A stretch of 64,000 nt of DNA from Streptomyces albogriseolus (GCA_014650475.1 BMVA01000007.1:1-64000); one strand, 5' to 3'; positions 1-9,564 are shown, counted from the first letter of the stretch. Notes: a model not told the origin generated them from the sequence alone. Made by a program: numbers and translations.

Positions 1-1430
1 TGCGCCCGGCCCCCGAGGACCCGCGCCCTCCCCTTCCGCCCGCCGCCGCCCGCCGGCTCGCGGCGCTGCTCGCCGACCGTCCCGGCGCGTCCGGCGGCGG
101 CCGCCGGGGCGCGGCGCCGGATCTGATGGAGCTGCTGCCGCAGTGGCTCCAGGCGGCGAACGCCCGCGGCTACGCGGCGCCCCCGCAGGCGCTGCCCGCC
201 CTGCTCGACACCGCACGGGGCCGCACCGACCTGCGTCCGGCGGCACTGCGGTTCGCGGGCCCGCGCGCGCTGTGGCTGGCCCGTCTCAACCCGGACTGGC
301 GGTTCGCCCTGCGCGCGGCCCCCGGCGGTGGCCCCTCGGCCCCCGACCTCCGCGACCCGCAGGGGATACGGAGGCTTTGGCAGGAGGGCCTCTTCGCGGA
401 ACGGGTCACGCTGCTCACCGCCCTGCGCTCCCGCGACGCGGCCGCCGCGCGCGCCCTGCTGGAGGAGACGTGGGCGACCGAGCGGGCCGAGGACCGGCTG
501 ATGTTCCTGGACTCCCTGCGCGCCGGACTCGGCCCGGACGACGAGACGTTCCTGGAGCGGGCGCTGGCCGACCGCAGTCGCAACGTACGGGCGACGGCCG
601 CCGAGTTGCTGTCGGCGCTGCCCGCGTCGGCGCTGGCCGCGCGGATGGCGGTGCGCGCCGCCGCGTGCGTGGCGGTGGACCGCACGCAGGACGTGCCGAC
701 GGTCGTCGTGGAGGCGCCGCACGAGTGCGACGCGGCGATGGAGCGCGACGGCGTGGTGGCCAAGGCGCCCGCCGGACGCGGAGAACGGTCGTGGTGGCTC
801 GGTCAGCTGGTGGAGGCGGCGCCCCTCGGCACGTGGCCGGGGCGGCTCGGCGGGCGCACCCCGGAGGAGATCGTGGCGCTGCCGGTCGCCGACGGCTGGC
901 AGGGCGAGCTGCACGGGGCCTGGTGCCGTGCGGCGGTGCGGCAGCGGGACGCGGAGTGGTCCCGGGCGCTGCTCGGGGAGCCCTCCGCGCCGGAGGCGGG
1001 CGGTCCGGGGGCGGTGTCCCTGGCCGAGCGCGCCCGGCTGCTGGCCACCCTGGACGCCGGCGAACGGGCGGCATGGGTCGCCGGGTTCATCGAGACGCAC
1101 GGCCTGTCCGAGGCGTTCCAACTGCTCGGGGTATGTGCGGTGCCCTGGGCCCCGCCGCTCGGGCGGGCCGTGGTCGACGCGCTCAACATCGCGCGGGACG
1201 CAGGGAGTTATCCATGGAGTTTCAGCGGAGTCATGGGCCTGGCCGAGCGCTGCCTCGACCCGTCCGAGGCGAGCCGTCTGGACGCGCTGCTGGCGATACC
1301 GGACGAGCCCGAGGACGCGGCGCCGGGCGCCGGGAGCTACTGGTCGGAGGCCTTCCAGCGCCTGGTGACCACGCTGCGGCTGCGCGGCGCGATGCTGGCC
1401 GAACTGGCTCCGGAGGAACCGGCCCCCTGA
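1..1430 (+). CDS. DUF5691 family protein, 5' end cut by window edge
   Basis: The reading frame is open from base 3 and enters the window without a start codon, so the gene begins upstream; the first in-window ATG (126) lies inside the protein. The visible ~476 residues are Ala/Arg/Leu-rich and alpha-helical. They include a segment (LPQWLQAANARGYAAPP, then LLDTARGRTDLRP) that I associate with the actinobacterial DUF5691 family, and a HEAT-repeat-like stretch (DRSRNVRATAAELLSALP). There is no signal peptide or membrane segment, so it is probably cytosolic. In other Streptomyces such genes often sit with SWIM zinc-finger or MoxR/VWA genes, but those would be outside this window. Biochemical function is unknown. 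Confidence 0.75.
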   Translation, partial: RPAPEDPRPPLPPAAARRLAALLADRPGASGGGRRGAAPDLMELLPQWLQAANARGYAAPPQALPALLDTARGRTDLRPAALRFAGPRALWLARLNPDWRFALRAAPGGGPSAPDLRDPQGIRRLWQEGLFAERVTLLTALRSRDAAAARALLEETWATERAEDRLMFLDSLRAGLGPDDETFLERALADRSRNVRATAAELLSALPASALAARMAVRAAACVAVDRTQDVPTVVVEAPHECDAAMERDGVVAKAPAGRGERSWWLGQLVEAAPLGTWPGRLGGRTPEEIVALPVADGWQGELHGAWCRAAVRQRDAEWSRALLGEPSAPEAGGPGAVSLAERARLLATLDAGERAAWVAGFIETHGLSEAFQLLGVCAVPWAPPLGRAVVDALNIARDAGSYPWSFSGVMGLAERCLDPSEASRLDALLAIPDEPEDAAPGAGSYWSEAFQRLVTTLRLRGAMLAELAPEEPAP

Positions 1431-1774
1431 CCGGACCGGCCGACCTCGTCACGTCCCGGCTCACGACCGGAGCGCGCGGCACATACGCCGACGGACACCC
1501 TCGGCGCCCGGGGACCGGCATCCCGCCGCCCGCCGTCACACGGCCGGCAGCGGCTCCCGCACCGCGGGCACCGGCAGCACCGGCCCCCGCGGTCCTCGTC
1601 GCGCTGACACCAGCCACGCTCGTCGCGCCCACCCCGGACGTCCTGGCCGCCCCGGTATCCGCGCCCGTCAGCACACCGACGCCCACTGCCCCGGCGCCCC
1701 TGGCACCTCTCACCGCGGCCGGCCTCACGGTCCCGGCGGCGCACCGCCGGCCGTCCGCCGCCGCGACCGTGCGC
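1431..1774. other. non-coding gap with Ala/Pro/Thr-type low-complexity sequence
   Basis: This lies between two convergent genes. The centre (about 1540-1760) is made of short GC-rich near-repeats (variants of gcaccggc and ccgacg). Read on the plus strand they translate to an Ala/Pro/Thr/Val-rich low-complexity peptide, and on the minus strand to a Gly/Ala/Arg-rich one. No start codon with a ribosome binding site and no known domain was found in either reading. I see no strong terminator hairpin. Confidence 0.4.
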
Positions 1775-2191
<417 letters not shown>

Positions 2192-2583
2192 CACTGCCTC
2201 CATGAAGCGACTACATCCATCCGTATCGACCAGTACCGCACACATCGCACGGATTCCCCGGCCCGAACCGGCCGCAGAAGTGAACGAACGTTATCTCCAG
2301 CATCCCGCAACCGGCAGTTTCGCGGTGCACAGGGAGGGGGAAATCACACGGTGGGACACGTCCGTCGCACAGCGTTCCCGGACCCGGCCCCGGAGCCGAG
2401 TGCTCGTGCGACGCACGGACATCAGTGGGAACATGCGCATAAGGGATGCGCTTCGAGGTCGACCCACCGCCGCGCACCGTCCACGCGTCACCGGCGCGCG
2501 CCGTCGACCGCTCTCGGAGCGCCATTCCACGAGGGCACACGGGGGACGAGGCTGTCCCCTCGCGTGCCGACAGGAGGTCGGCC
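2192..2583. other. divergent intergenic region, icmB / lipase
   Basis: About 390 bases between divergently transcribed genes, which must hold both promoters. I do not recognise a clear consensus promoter, operator or RNA element. The only clear signal is the AGGAGG at 2572-2577 serving the downstream hydrolase. Confidence 0.4.
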
Positions 2584-3453
2584 ATGAAGGTCACCCAGGC
2601 AGCTCTTCCGTTCCTGCCCCTCTGCCGGCGCCTCCTGCCGGCCCGGCTGGCGGATCTCTCCGTGGGCCTGCTGAAGGCGACCGCGCTCGAGCTGGCGATC
2701 CTGGCGGGCCATGTCCTCCTCTATCCCGCCGGCATCATCCAGGAGCGGCGCGGCCCCGACCGCTCCGCACTGACCACCCCGGAGGGGACGGCGGAGCTGC
2801 CGACGGAGGCCAAGCCCCCGGTCGTGCTGCTGCACGGCTTCATCGACAACCGCTCGGTCTTCGTCCTGCTGCGCCGCAGCCTGGCCCAGCACGGCCGGCA
2901 GCAGATCGAGTCGCTCAACTACTCCCCGCTGACGTGCGACATCCGCACGGCGGCCGAGCTGCTCGGCCGGCATGTCGAGCAGGTCTGCGACCGCACGGGC
3001 AGCGAGCAGGTGGACGTGGTGGGACACAGCCTCGGCGGGCTGATCGCGCGGTACTACGTGCAGCGGCTGGGCGGCGACCGGAGGGTGCGGACGCTGGTCA
3101 CGCTCGGCACCCCGCACTCCGGCACGCGCGTGGCGCCGCTGGCCAACGCCCATCCGATCGTGCGGCAGATGCGTCCGGGCTCCCCGGTGCTGGAGGAGCT
3201 GGCCCGGCCCGCCCCCGGGTGCCGTACGTACTTCGTGGCGTTCTGGAGCGACCTCGACCACATCATGGATCCGCTGGAGACGGCGTGCGTCGACCACCCG
3301 GACCTGGAGGCGGTCAACGTGCGGGTGAGCGGTGTGGGCCACCTGGCGCTGCCGGTGCACCCTGCGGTGGCGACGGGCATCCGGGAGGCGCTGGACACGG
3401 CGCATCCGGGTGAACCGTCCGGCGGACGGGCGAACGGCCTCACGGTGGCCTGA
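2584..3453 (+). CDS. lipase/esterase, alpha/beta hydrolase fold
   Basis: A 289-residue hydrolase. The ATG at 2584 follows AGGAGG by six bases; longer in-frame readings upstream have no such signal. Visible motifs are the oxyanion-region sequence VVLLHGFIDN, the nucleophile elbow GHSLGG, the following LVTLGTPHSGTRVA typical of triacylglycerol-lipase-like esterases, and a late GHLALP that likely supplies the catalytic His. The N-terminal 50 residues contain a hydrophobic stretch (LELAILAGHVLLYPAG), possibly a membrane anchor or signal. Substrate is unknown; lipids or small esters are the family norm. Confidence 0.85.
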   Translation: MKVTQAALPFLPLCRRLLPARLADLSVGLLKATALELAILAGHVLLYPAGIIQERRGPDRSALTTPEGTAELPTEAKPPVVLLHGFIDNRSVFVLLRRSLAQHGRQQIESLNYSPLTCDIRTAAELLGRHVEQVCDRTGSEQVDVVGHSLGGLIARYYVQRLGGDRRVRTLVTLGTPHSGTRVAPLANAHPIVRQMRPGSPVLEELARPAPGCRTYFVAFWSDLDHIMDPLETACVDHPDLEAVNVRVSGVGHLALPVHPAVATGIREALDTAHPGEPSGGRANGLTVA

Positions 3454-3668
3454 GGCGCGGGGGCGCACGACACGCCGGTGCCTCTCCCCCTGGACGGACC
3501 GATCTTTCGCGTCCACAAGCGAACAACATCGGTCAGGGACGGCCGACTTGCCGACGCCCGCGCGTCACTATTTCGAACGCCAGTCGAACAAAGAGCCAAG
3601 ACCGCGCCCGCCGACCGCCAAAACCCGACCGAATGCCCGTTTCCTGCGATCGCGAAACCTGGGGAAGA

Positions 3669-3698
3669 TTGTCGCGCCCGCATACCGCCGGGTACAGT
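3669..3698 (+). promoter_or_regulatory. candidate promoter for the M23 peptidase gene
   Basis: TTGTCG (3669-3674) and TACAGT (3693-3698) are separated by 18 bases. They resemble a housekeeping (HrdB-type) promoter about 50 bases ahead of the peptidase start. Found by eye only. Confidence 0.35.
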
Positions 3699-3746
3699 CG
3701 CCGCACTGCTCTGGCAGCCCCTGTTGTCGAGGCGAAAGAGAAGTTG

Positions 3747-5309
3747 GTGAACGACCGTCACCCGTCGGGGACCATGACCCCGGCTCCGGCCTCCGATGCC
3801 GCCTCGGCGCCCTACGCGTCGTACGGCAGCCAGGAGGCTCCGTACGGGGACGTCACCTCCTACGGCGGCTACGACGCCACCTACTACGGCACCGGCGACC
3901 ACGCCGCCGGCACCTTCGCGGCCGACCCCCTCTTCGGGAGCATGCCGGGCGTGGACCCCGCGCAGGCCGCCTGGACCACCGGTCAGTGGACGGCCGGCGC
4001 GCAGGACACCGGGCACTACGACGCCTACGCCTTCCAGCAGGCCGCGTACGACACCGGCGGCCATGACGCGACCGCCTGGACCACCGGCCAGCAGCCGATG
4101 GCGGTGATCCCCCAGCAGGGCGGGTCCCCCGAGACCGGCGAGTGGGACGCGACCGCCTGGGTCCAGCCCGACCAGACCGAGCAGCCGGCGGACCCCACCC
4201 AGCAGTGGGACTGGGGCACGCAGACCTTCGACAGCGGCGCCTACGACGCCACTCAGTGGAACTCCGCCGGCGGCGAGACGCCCGCACCGGACGCGCAGTA
4301 CGGCGGGGAGCCGTACGAGCAGGAGAACTTCGCGGCGCAGGACAACTTCGCGGCGCAGGAGAACTTCACTCAGGAGAACTTCGCGCAGGAGTCCTACGAC
4401 CAGGACGCCCCCGGCCAGCCGTACGCGGAGGACGCGTACCGCGGGGAGCCCGGTCCGGACGAACCCGGGGCCGGTGAACCGGCCGACACCGGTGAACTCC
4501 CCGCCGTCTCCCTCCTCGACGAGCAGGAGGAGGTCACCCCCGCACCGCGCGCCGCCTCCCGTTCCGGGTCCCGCTCCCGCCGCCGCACCCCGCCCAAGCG
4601 CTCCGCCCTGCTGACCGTGGCCGTGCCCTCGGCGTGCGTGATGGGGGTCGCCGGCATCGCCGCCGCCTCGGTGGGTGATCTGTCCGAGGAGAGCGGCCAG
4701 GACGCGCGGACGACCGCCGCGGACGCCCAGCCGGTCCAGCCCTCCGCCGCCAACGTCAAGCTGGACACCCAGCTCGAGAGCCTCGCCGCCGGCGCCGACG
4801 ACTTCGCCGACCGGGCCAGCCGCGCCCAGGGCCGCATCGACCTCGAGGCACAGCAGGAGCTGGAGCGCAGGCGGGCGGCCGAGGAGGCGGCCCGCAAGGA
4901 GCGGCTCCGCCCGAAGTTCGCGCTCCCGGTGGCGCAGCACGGACTCAGCGCCTACTACGGCCAGTCCGGCATCAACTGGATGTCCCTCCACAGCGGCATC
5001 GACTTCCCCGTCTCCTACGGCACGCCCGTACTGGCCGCGACCGACGGCACGGTGCGCACGCAGTACAACTCCGCCTACGGCAACATGCTGATCGTGACCG
5101 CGATGGACGGCACGGAGACGTGGTACTGCCACCTCTCCACCTACCAGGTGCCCCCCGGCGCGACCGTCAAGGCCGGCGACCAGATCGCGTTCTCCGGGAA
5201 CTCCGGCAACTCGACCGGACCGCACCTGCATTTCGAGGTGCGCCCCGGCGGCGGCTCGGCGATCGACCCGCTCGCCTGGTTCCGCAGCCACGGCCTCGAA
5301 CCGACCTAG
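3747..5309 (+). CDS. membrane-anchored M23 metallopeptidase with long aromatic low-complexity cytoplasmic region
   Basis: The 520-residue protein has three parts. Residues 1 to ~280 are an acidic, disordered region rich in Tyr, Trp, Gln, Ala and Gly with recurring DATxW and GxYDA units and a QENFAAQ-like repeat near residues 190-215. One membrane helix follows (about 285-308, LLTVAVPSACVMGVAGIAAA), then a charged coiled-coil-like segment and a C-terminal LytM/M23 domain. The zinc-site motifs HSGIDFP and HLHFEV are intact, so peptidoglycan endopeptidase activity outside the membrane is expected. The start is the GTG at 3747 (reading VNDRHPSG) with a weak GAAAGAGAAG upstream; an earlier in-frame ATG at 3633 has no ribosome site. 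pcrA converges on it. Confidence 0.85.
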   Translation: MNDRHPSGTMTPAPASDAASAPYASYGSQEAPYGDVTSYGGYDATYYGTGDHAAGTFAADPLFGSMPGVDPAQAAWTTGQWTAGAQDTGHYDAYAFQQAAYDTGGHDATAWTTGQQPMAVIPQQGGSPETGEWDATAWVQPDQTEQPADPTQQWDWGTQTFDSGAYDATQWNSAGGETPAPDAQYGGEPYEQENFAAQDNFAAQENFTQENFAQESYDQDAPGQPYAEDAYRGEPGPDEPGAGEPADTGELPAVSLLDEQEEVTPAPRAASRSGSRSRRRTPPKRSALLTVAVPSACVMGVAGIAAASVGDLSEESGQDARTTAADAQPVQPSAANVKLDTQLESLAAGADDFADRASRAQGRIDLEAQQELERRRAAEEAARKERLRPKFALPVAQHGLSAYYGQSGINWMSLHSGIDFPVSYGTPVLAATDGTVRTQYNSAYGNMLIVTAMDGTETWYCHLSTYQVPPGATVKAGDQIAFSGNSGNSTGPHLHFEVRPGGGSAIDPLAWFRSHGLEPT

Positions 5310-5384
5310 GCCGACCCGCATCGCGGCTCGCCCGTCGCGGCGCCGGGGCGGACCCCGGCCCACGACGGGCCGTCGCCCTTGCCG

Positions 5385-7865
5385 CTAGAGCTTCTCCACC
5401 GGCGCGTACCGCAGCAGCAGGCGCTTGGGCTTCTCGTCGCCGAAGTCGATCGTCGCCTCCGCGTTCGCTCCCGTTCCCTTCACCGCGACGACCGTGCCCA
5501 GGCCGAACTGGTCGTGCGTGACCCGGTCCCCGACCGCCAGCGACACCACGGGCTTCTCCGAGGTGCGGCGGGTGGCGAAGCCGGACGCGCCCGACGCGGA
5601 CGAGCGGGAGCGGGTCGACGACAGCGACGCCGCCACGCCGGACACGGCGCCGGAGGCCACCGGCCCGCTGGCCCCGGTCCTCTTCCACTCCACATGCGTG
5701 GCCGGGATCTCCTCCAGGAACCGCGAGGGCGGGTTGTACGACGGCTGGCCCCAGGCGCTGCGCATCGTCGACCGGGTGAGGTAGAGCCGCTCCCGGGCGC
5801 GCGTGATGCCGACGTACGCCAGGCGGCGCTCCTCCTCGAGCTCCTTGGTCTGGCCGAGGGCGCGCATGTGCGGGAAGACGCCGTCCTCCATGCCGGTGAG
5901 GAAGACGACCGGGAACTCCAGGCCCTTGGCGGTGTGCAGGGTCATCAGCGTGATGACGCCGTCGCCGTCCTCCTCGTCGGGGATCTGGTCGGAGTCGGCG
6001 ACCAGGGCGACCTGCTCGAGGAAGTCGGCCAGCGTGCCGGTCTCGCCCTCGCCGCGCTCCTGCTCGAACTCCAGGGCGACGGCCGCGAGTTCCTGGAGGT
6101 TCTCGATGCGGGTCTCGTCCTGCGGGTCGGTGGAGGCCTGCAACTCGGCGAGGTATCCGGTGCGTTCGAGGATGGCCTCGAGGACCGTCGCCGGTCCCGC
6201 CCCCGACTCGACGACCGTACGGAGGTCCTCCATCAGCGTGTTGAACCGCTTGACGGCGTTCGCCGACCGGGCGGCCATGCCGTACGCCTCGTCGACGCGC
6301 TTGAGCGCCTGCGGGAAGCTGATCTTCTCCCGCTGGGCGAGCGCGTCGATCATGGCCTCGGCGCGGTCGCCGATGCCGCGCTTGGGGACGTTGAGGATGC
6401 GGCGCAGCGGCACCGAGTCCTCGGGGTTGGCCAGCACCCGCAGGTAGGCCAGGACGTCCCGGACCTCCTTGCGCTCGTAGAAGCGGACGCCGCCGACGAC
6501 CTTGTAGGGCAGGCCGACGCGGATGAAGATCTCCTCGAAGACACGCGACTGGGCGTTGGTGCGGTAGAAGACGGCGACGTCGCCCGCCTTGGCCTTGCCC
6601 GTGTCCGTGAGACGGTCTATCTCGTCGGCGACGAACTGCGCCTCGTCGTGCTCGGTGTCGGCGACGTAGCCGGTGATGAGCGAACCGGTGCCGGCGTTGG
6701 TCCACAGGTTCTTCGGGCGGCGGGACTCGTTGCGCTCGATGACGGCGTTGGCGGCGGACAGAATCGTCTGCGTGGAGCGGTAGTTCTGCTCCAGCAGGAT
6801 CGTCGTCGCGTCCGGGTAGTCCTCCTCGAACTGGAGGATGTTGCGGATCGTCGCGCCGCGGAAGGCGTAGATGGACTGGTCGGCGTCGCCCACCACGCAC
6901 AGCTCGGCGGGCGGCACCTCGGCCTCCGGCGGGACGTCGACGGGGTGCTCGGAGGCGCCCCCGACCAGCTCGCGCACCAGGGCGTACTGGGCGTGGTTGG
7001 TGTCCTGGTACTCGTCGACCATGACGTGCCGGAAGCGGCGGCGGTAGTGCTCGGCGACGTCGGGGAAGGCGCGGAGCAGATTGACCGTCGTCATGATCAG
7101 GTCGTCGAAGTCCAGCGCGTTCGCCTCGCGCAGGCGGGACTGGTAGAGCGCGTAGGCCTGGGCGAGGGTCTTCTCGAAACCGTCGGTCGCCTGGGCGGCG
7201 AAGTCCTCCTCGTCGATCAGCTCGTTCTTCAGGTTGCTGATCTTGGCGCTGAAGGACTTCGGCGGGAAGCGCTTGGGGTCGAGGTCCAGGTCGCGGCAGA
7301 CCAGGGCCATCAGGCGCTTGGAGTCGGCGGCGTCGTAGATCGAGAAGGACGACGTGAAGCCCAGCTTCTTGGACTCGCGGCGCAGGATGCGGACGCACGC
7401 GCTGTGGAAGGTCATGACCCACATCGCGTTCGCCCGGGGGCCGACGAGCTGCTCGACGCGCTCCTTCATCTCGCCCGCGGCCTTGTTGGTGAAGGTGATC
7501 GCGAGGATCTGGCCCGGGTGCACGCCCCGCTCGGCGAGCAGGTAGGCGATGCGGTGGGTGAGCACGCGGGTCTTGCCGGAACCGGCTCCGGCGACGATGA
7601 GCAGGGGGGAGCCGGAGTGCACCACCGCGGCGCGCTGGTTGTCGTTGAGCCCCTCCAGCAGCGCGGCGGAGTCGATCACCGGGCGCGGGGCGCCGTCCCG
7701 GTAGTAGGCGTCCCGCTCCGGGGGCACGTCGAACTTCCCGCCGAACAGGTCGTCCGGGAGGGGCTCCGGGGCGTGCTCGTCCTCGGGTGGCGGCGGGGGC
7801 TCGTCCGCCGGGCCGCGCTGGGCCTGGAGGTCCGCCAGGAAGCTGTCGTCAAAGAGGCTGCTCAT
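5385..7865 (-). CDS. pcrA: ATP-dependent DNA helicase PcrA/UvrD (SF1A)
   Basis: At 826 residues it has the usual length for actinobacterial UvrD1/PcrA. Visible motifs are Q-motif LNDNQRAAV, Walker A GAGSGKTRVL, Ia TFTNKAAGEM, Walker B/DExx VDEYQDTNHAQ, motif III GDADQSIYAFRGA, motif IV LEQNYRSTQTIL, motif V MTLHTAKGLEFP and motif VI YVGITRARERL. The C-terminal ~50 residues (GDRVTHDQFGLGTVVAV) form the Tudor-like domain that binds RNA polymerase in this family. It unwinds DNA 3'-5' in nucleotide excision and recombination control. An acidic 45-residue N-terminal extension precedes the helicase core. Divergent from the NlpC/P60 gene. Confidence 0.97.
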   Translation of the reverse strand: MSSLFDDSFLADLQAQRGPADEPPPPPEDEHAPEPLPDDLFGGKFDVPPERDAYYRDGAPRPVIDSAALLEGLNDNQRAAVVHSGSPLLIVAGAGSGKTRVLTHRIAYLLAERGVHPGQILAITFTNKAAGEMKERVEQLVGPRANAMWVMTFHSACVRILRRESKKLGFTSSFSIYDAADSKRLMALVCRDLDLDPKRFPPKSFSAKISNLKNELIDEEDFAAQATDGFEKTLAQAYALYQSRLREANALDFDDLIMTTVNLLRAFPDVAEHYRRRFRHVMVDEYQDTNHAQYALVRELVGGASEHPVDVPPEAEVPPAELCVVGDADQSIYAFRGATIRNILQFEEDYPDATTILLEQNYRSTQTILSAANAVIERNESRRPKNLWTNAGTGSLITGYVADTEHDEAQFVADEIDRLTDTGKAKAGDVAVFYRTNAQSRVFEEIFIRVGLPYKVVGGVRFYERKEVRDVLAYLRVLANPEDSVPLRRILNVPKRGIGDRAEAMIDALAQREKISFPQALKRVDEAYGMAARSANAVKRFNTLMEDLRTVVESGAGPATVLEAILERTGYLAELQASTDPQDETRIENLQELAAVALEFEQERGEGETGTLADFLEQVALVADSDQIPDEEDGDGVITLMTLHTAKGLEFPVVFLTGMEDGVFPHMRALGQTKELEEERRLAYVGITRARERLYLTRSTMRSAWGQPSYNPPSRFLEEIPATHVEWKRTGASGPVASGAVSGVAASLSSTRSRSSASGASGFATRRTSEKPVVSLAVGDRVTHDQFGLGTVVAVKGTGANAEATIDFGDEKPKRLLLRYAPVEKL

Positions 7866-8033
7866 CGCTCTCCGAGTCTAGGGCGCTCCACCGACAACCC
7901 GGGGCCGCCCCGGAAACATCCCGCGGCACCCGCCGCGGGTTCCGCGGCGGGCACCCTCCACGGTCAGCGCCTCACCCTGAGTGACACCGCCGACGAGGTC
8001 ACGAAAATGTATCGGGCATATCACCCATCAACC

Positions 8034-8063
8034 TTCACAAGCGCCACACCAGTTGGCTACCGT
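8034..8063 (+). promoter_or_regulatory. candidate promoter ahead of the c-di-AMP riboswitch
   Basis: TTCACA (8034-8039) and TACCGT (8058-8063) with an 18-base spacer match a housekeeping Streptomyces promoter. Transcription would start near 8070 and include the whole riboswitch in a ~215-base leader. Confidence 0.45.
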
Positions 8064-8120
8064 GCGGTCCGGGCCGCTCGTCCCCCGCCGGCGAACCTCG
8101 CCGGACCGCGCGGCCCCCGC

Positions 8121-8263
8121 CGAGTCCATCGCTGCCCGCCGTGGCAGCCGGAGCCGGGGACCCACCGAGACCTGGGGTGAATCGGCCCACTCCCGCAGGG
8201 AGCGGCCGTAGGGCAACCCTTCCGAACCACCCGCCCGAACCCGACAGCTAACCCGGTAGGCGG
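8121..8263 (+). promoter_or_regulatory. ydaO/yuaA-type c-di-AMP riboswitch
   Basis: The leader contains the conserved blocks of this riboswitch class in order: GAGCCGGGGACCCA, CTGGGGTGAATCGG, GTAGGGCAACCCTTCCGAA and CCCGACAGCTAACCCGGTAGG. In actinobacteria this class sits ahead of cell-wall hydrolase genes (rpfA, NlpC/P60 and others) and represses expression when c-di-AMP is high. It ends 23 bases before the TTG start of the peptidase gene, with the ribosome site GAAGGAG (8271-8277) between. Boundaries are approximate; the variable P-stem was drawn by eye. Confidence 0.92.
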
Positions 8264-8286
8264 AGCACTGGAAGGAGTCGCCTCCC

Positions 8287-9459
8287 TTGGCGTCGCACCG
8301 CAAGTCGCGCACCCCCGGCACGCGCGTGGCAGGCATACGCACCCCGGCCCTGGCCACGGCCGCGCTCACCTCCGTGGCCCTGCTCTCCCAGACCGCCGAG
8401 GCCGCTCCCGGCGACGACCGGCCGAGCCTGGAGGAGGTCGAGAAGAAGGTCGGCGACCTCTACCGTCAGGCCGAGTCGGCGACCGAGAAGTACAACGCGG
8501 CCAAGGAGAAGACCACCAAGCAGCGCAAACGCGTCGACACCCTCCTCGACGACGTGGCGCAGCGCACACAGAAGCTGAACGAGGCGCGCGCGGAGCTGGG
8601 CTCCTACGCGGCCGCCCAGTACCGCACCGGCGCGGGCATGCCCGACACCGCGACGTTCCTGCTCGCGGAGACCCCGCAGGACGTCTTCGACCAGCGCCAG
8701 GTGCTGGACCGGATGACCGGCCGCCAGAAGGCGGCGGTGGACGACTACGTCACCCAGCAGACCGAGACGATGAAGAAGCGGCAGGAGGCCACCGAGAACC
8801 TCCGCACGCTCACCGAGACGCAGGGCGACCTGAAGACGGCCAAGGCCACCGTCCAGAAGAAGCTCGCCGACGCGCGTGAGCTGCTGTCGAAGCTGACCGC
8901 CGAGGAGAAGGCGCGGCTCGCCGCGATCGAGAAGCGCAAGCAGGAGGAGGCCGCCCGCAAGGCCGCGGAGCTGGCCCGGCAGCAGGCGGCGCAGGAGCAG
9001 GCCCGTGAGGAGGCCGCGCAGCAGAGCGGCGGCACCTCGGAGAGCTCCGGGTCCGGCTCCACCGGCTCGGCCGACACCCCGCCGGCCGACTCCTCGTACG
9101 CCGCCAAGGCCGAGAAGGCGCTCGCCTTCGCCCGCGCGCAGATCGGCAAGCCGTACGTCTGGGGCGCGACCGGTCCCGGCTCCTACGACTGCTCGGGGCT
9201 GACCCAGGCCGCCTGGAAGGCCGCCGGCGTCTCCCTCCCGCGCACCACCTACGACCAGGTGAACGCCGGCACCACCGTCCCGGTGTCCCAGGCCCAGCCC
9301 GGCGACCTGGTCTTCTTCTACGACGACGTCACCCACGTGGGCATCTACATCGGCAACGGGATGATGATCCACGCCCCGAAGCCGGGCACGTACGTCCGCG
9401 AGGAGTCCATCTACTACGACGGCGACTCCGCGATCCACAGCATCGTCCGCCCGGCCTGA
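8287..9459 (+). CDS. secreted NlpC/P60 (C40) peptidoglycan endopeptidase
   Basis: A 390-residue secreted protein starting at TTG 8287 behind GAAGGAG. It has a signal peptide (ending near AEAAPG), a long coiled coil (residues ~40-235, with the Glu/Lys/Gln heptad pattern of RipA/PcsB-like hydrolases), a Ser/Gly linker and a C-terminal NlpC/P60 domain. The catalytic residues are visible: Cys302 in YDCSGLTQ, His350 in THVGIYIG and His362 in MIHAP. It should cut stem peptides of peptidoglycan (D-Glu-mDAP type link). The c-di-AMP riboswitch upstream implies control by the nucleotide that reports envelope and osmotic state. Confidence 0.93.
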   Translation: MASHRKSRTPGTRVAGIRTPALATAALTSVALLSQTAEAAPGDDRPSLEEVEKKVGDLYRQAESATEKYNAAKEKTTKQRKRVDTLLDDVAQRTQKLNEARAELGSYAAAQYRTGAGMPDTATFLLAETPQDVFDQRQVLDRMTGRQKAAVDDYVTQQTETMKKRQEATENLRTLTETQGDLKTAKATVQKKLADARELLSKLTAEEKARLAAIEKRKQEEAARKAAELARQQAAQEQAREEAAQQSGGTSESSGSGSTGSADTPPADSSYAAKAEKALAFARAQIGKPYVWGATGPGSYDCSGLTQAAWKAAGVSLPRTTYDQVNAGTTVPVSQAQPGDLVFFYDDVTHVGIYIGNGMMIHAPKPGTYVREESIYYDGDSAIHSIVRPA

Positions 9460-9483
9460 CGGCCGGGTGCCGACGGGTCTACG

Positions 9484-9529
9484 ACGACACCGCCGACCCT
9501 GCCGGAGACGGCTCGGTCGGCGGTGTCGT
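9484..9529. terminator. bidirectional terminator hairpin
   Basis: A perfect 14-bp stem (ACGACACCGCCGAC / GTCGGCGGTGTCGT) with an 18-base loop lies between the converging NlpC/P60 gene and the small membrane-protein gene. There is no U-run, as is common for Streptomyces terminators. Confidence 0.8.
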
Positions 9530-9564
9530 GTCGACGCCGGGGGCGCGGCGTTCCGGGAGCGGGC

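Noticed and set aside
1337-1744. Cys/Arg/Gly-rich minus-strand frame (135 residues)
   Set aside because: The Cys pattern is produced by repeated gcaccggc-type units; no start signal or metal-binding spacing that repeats convincingly.
3454-3746. A second c-di-AMP riboswitch ahead of the M23 peptidase
   Set aside because: M23 genes in Streptomyces can carry one, but none of the conserved blocks (GGGGTGAATC, CCGACAGCTAACC) is present here.
5379-8180. 933-residue plus-strand frame over pcrA
   Set aside because: It lies antisense to a complete helicase with all motifs, and its Val/Leu/Arg/Gly/His-rich composition is typical of an antisense shadow.
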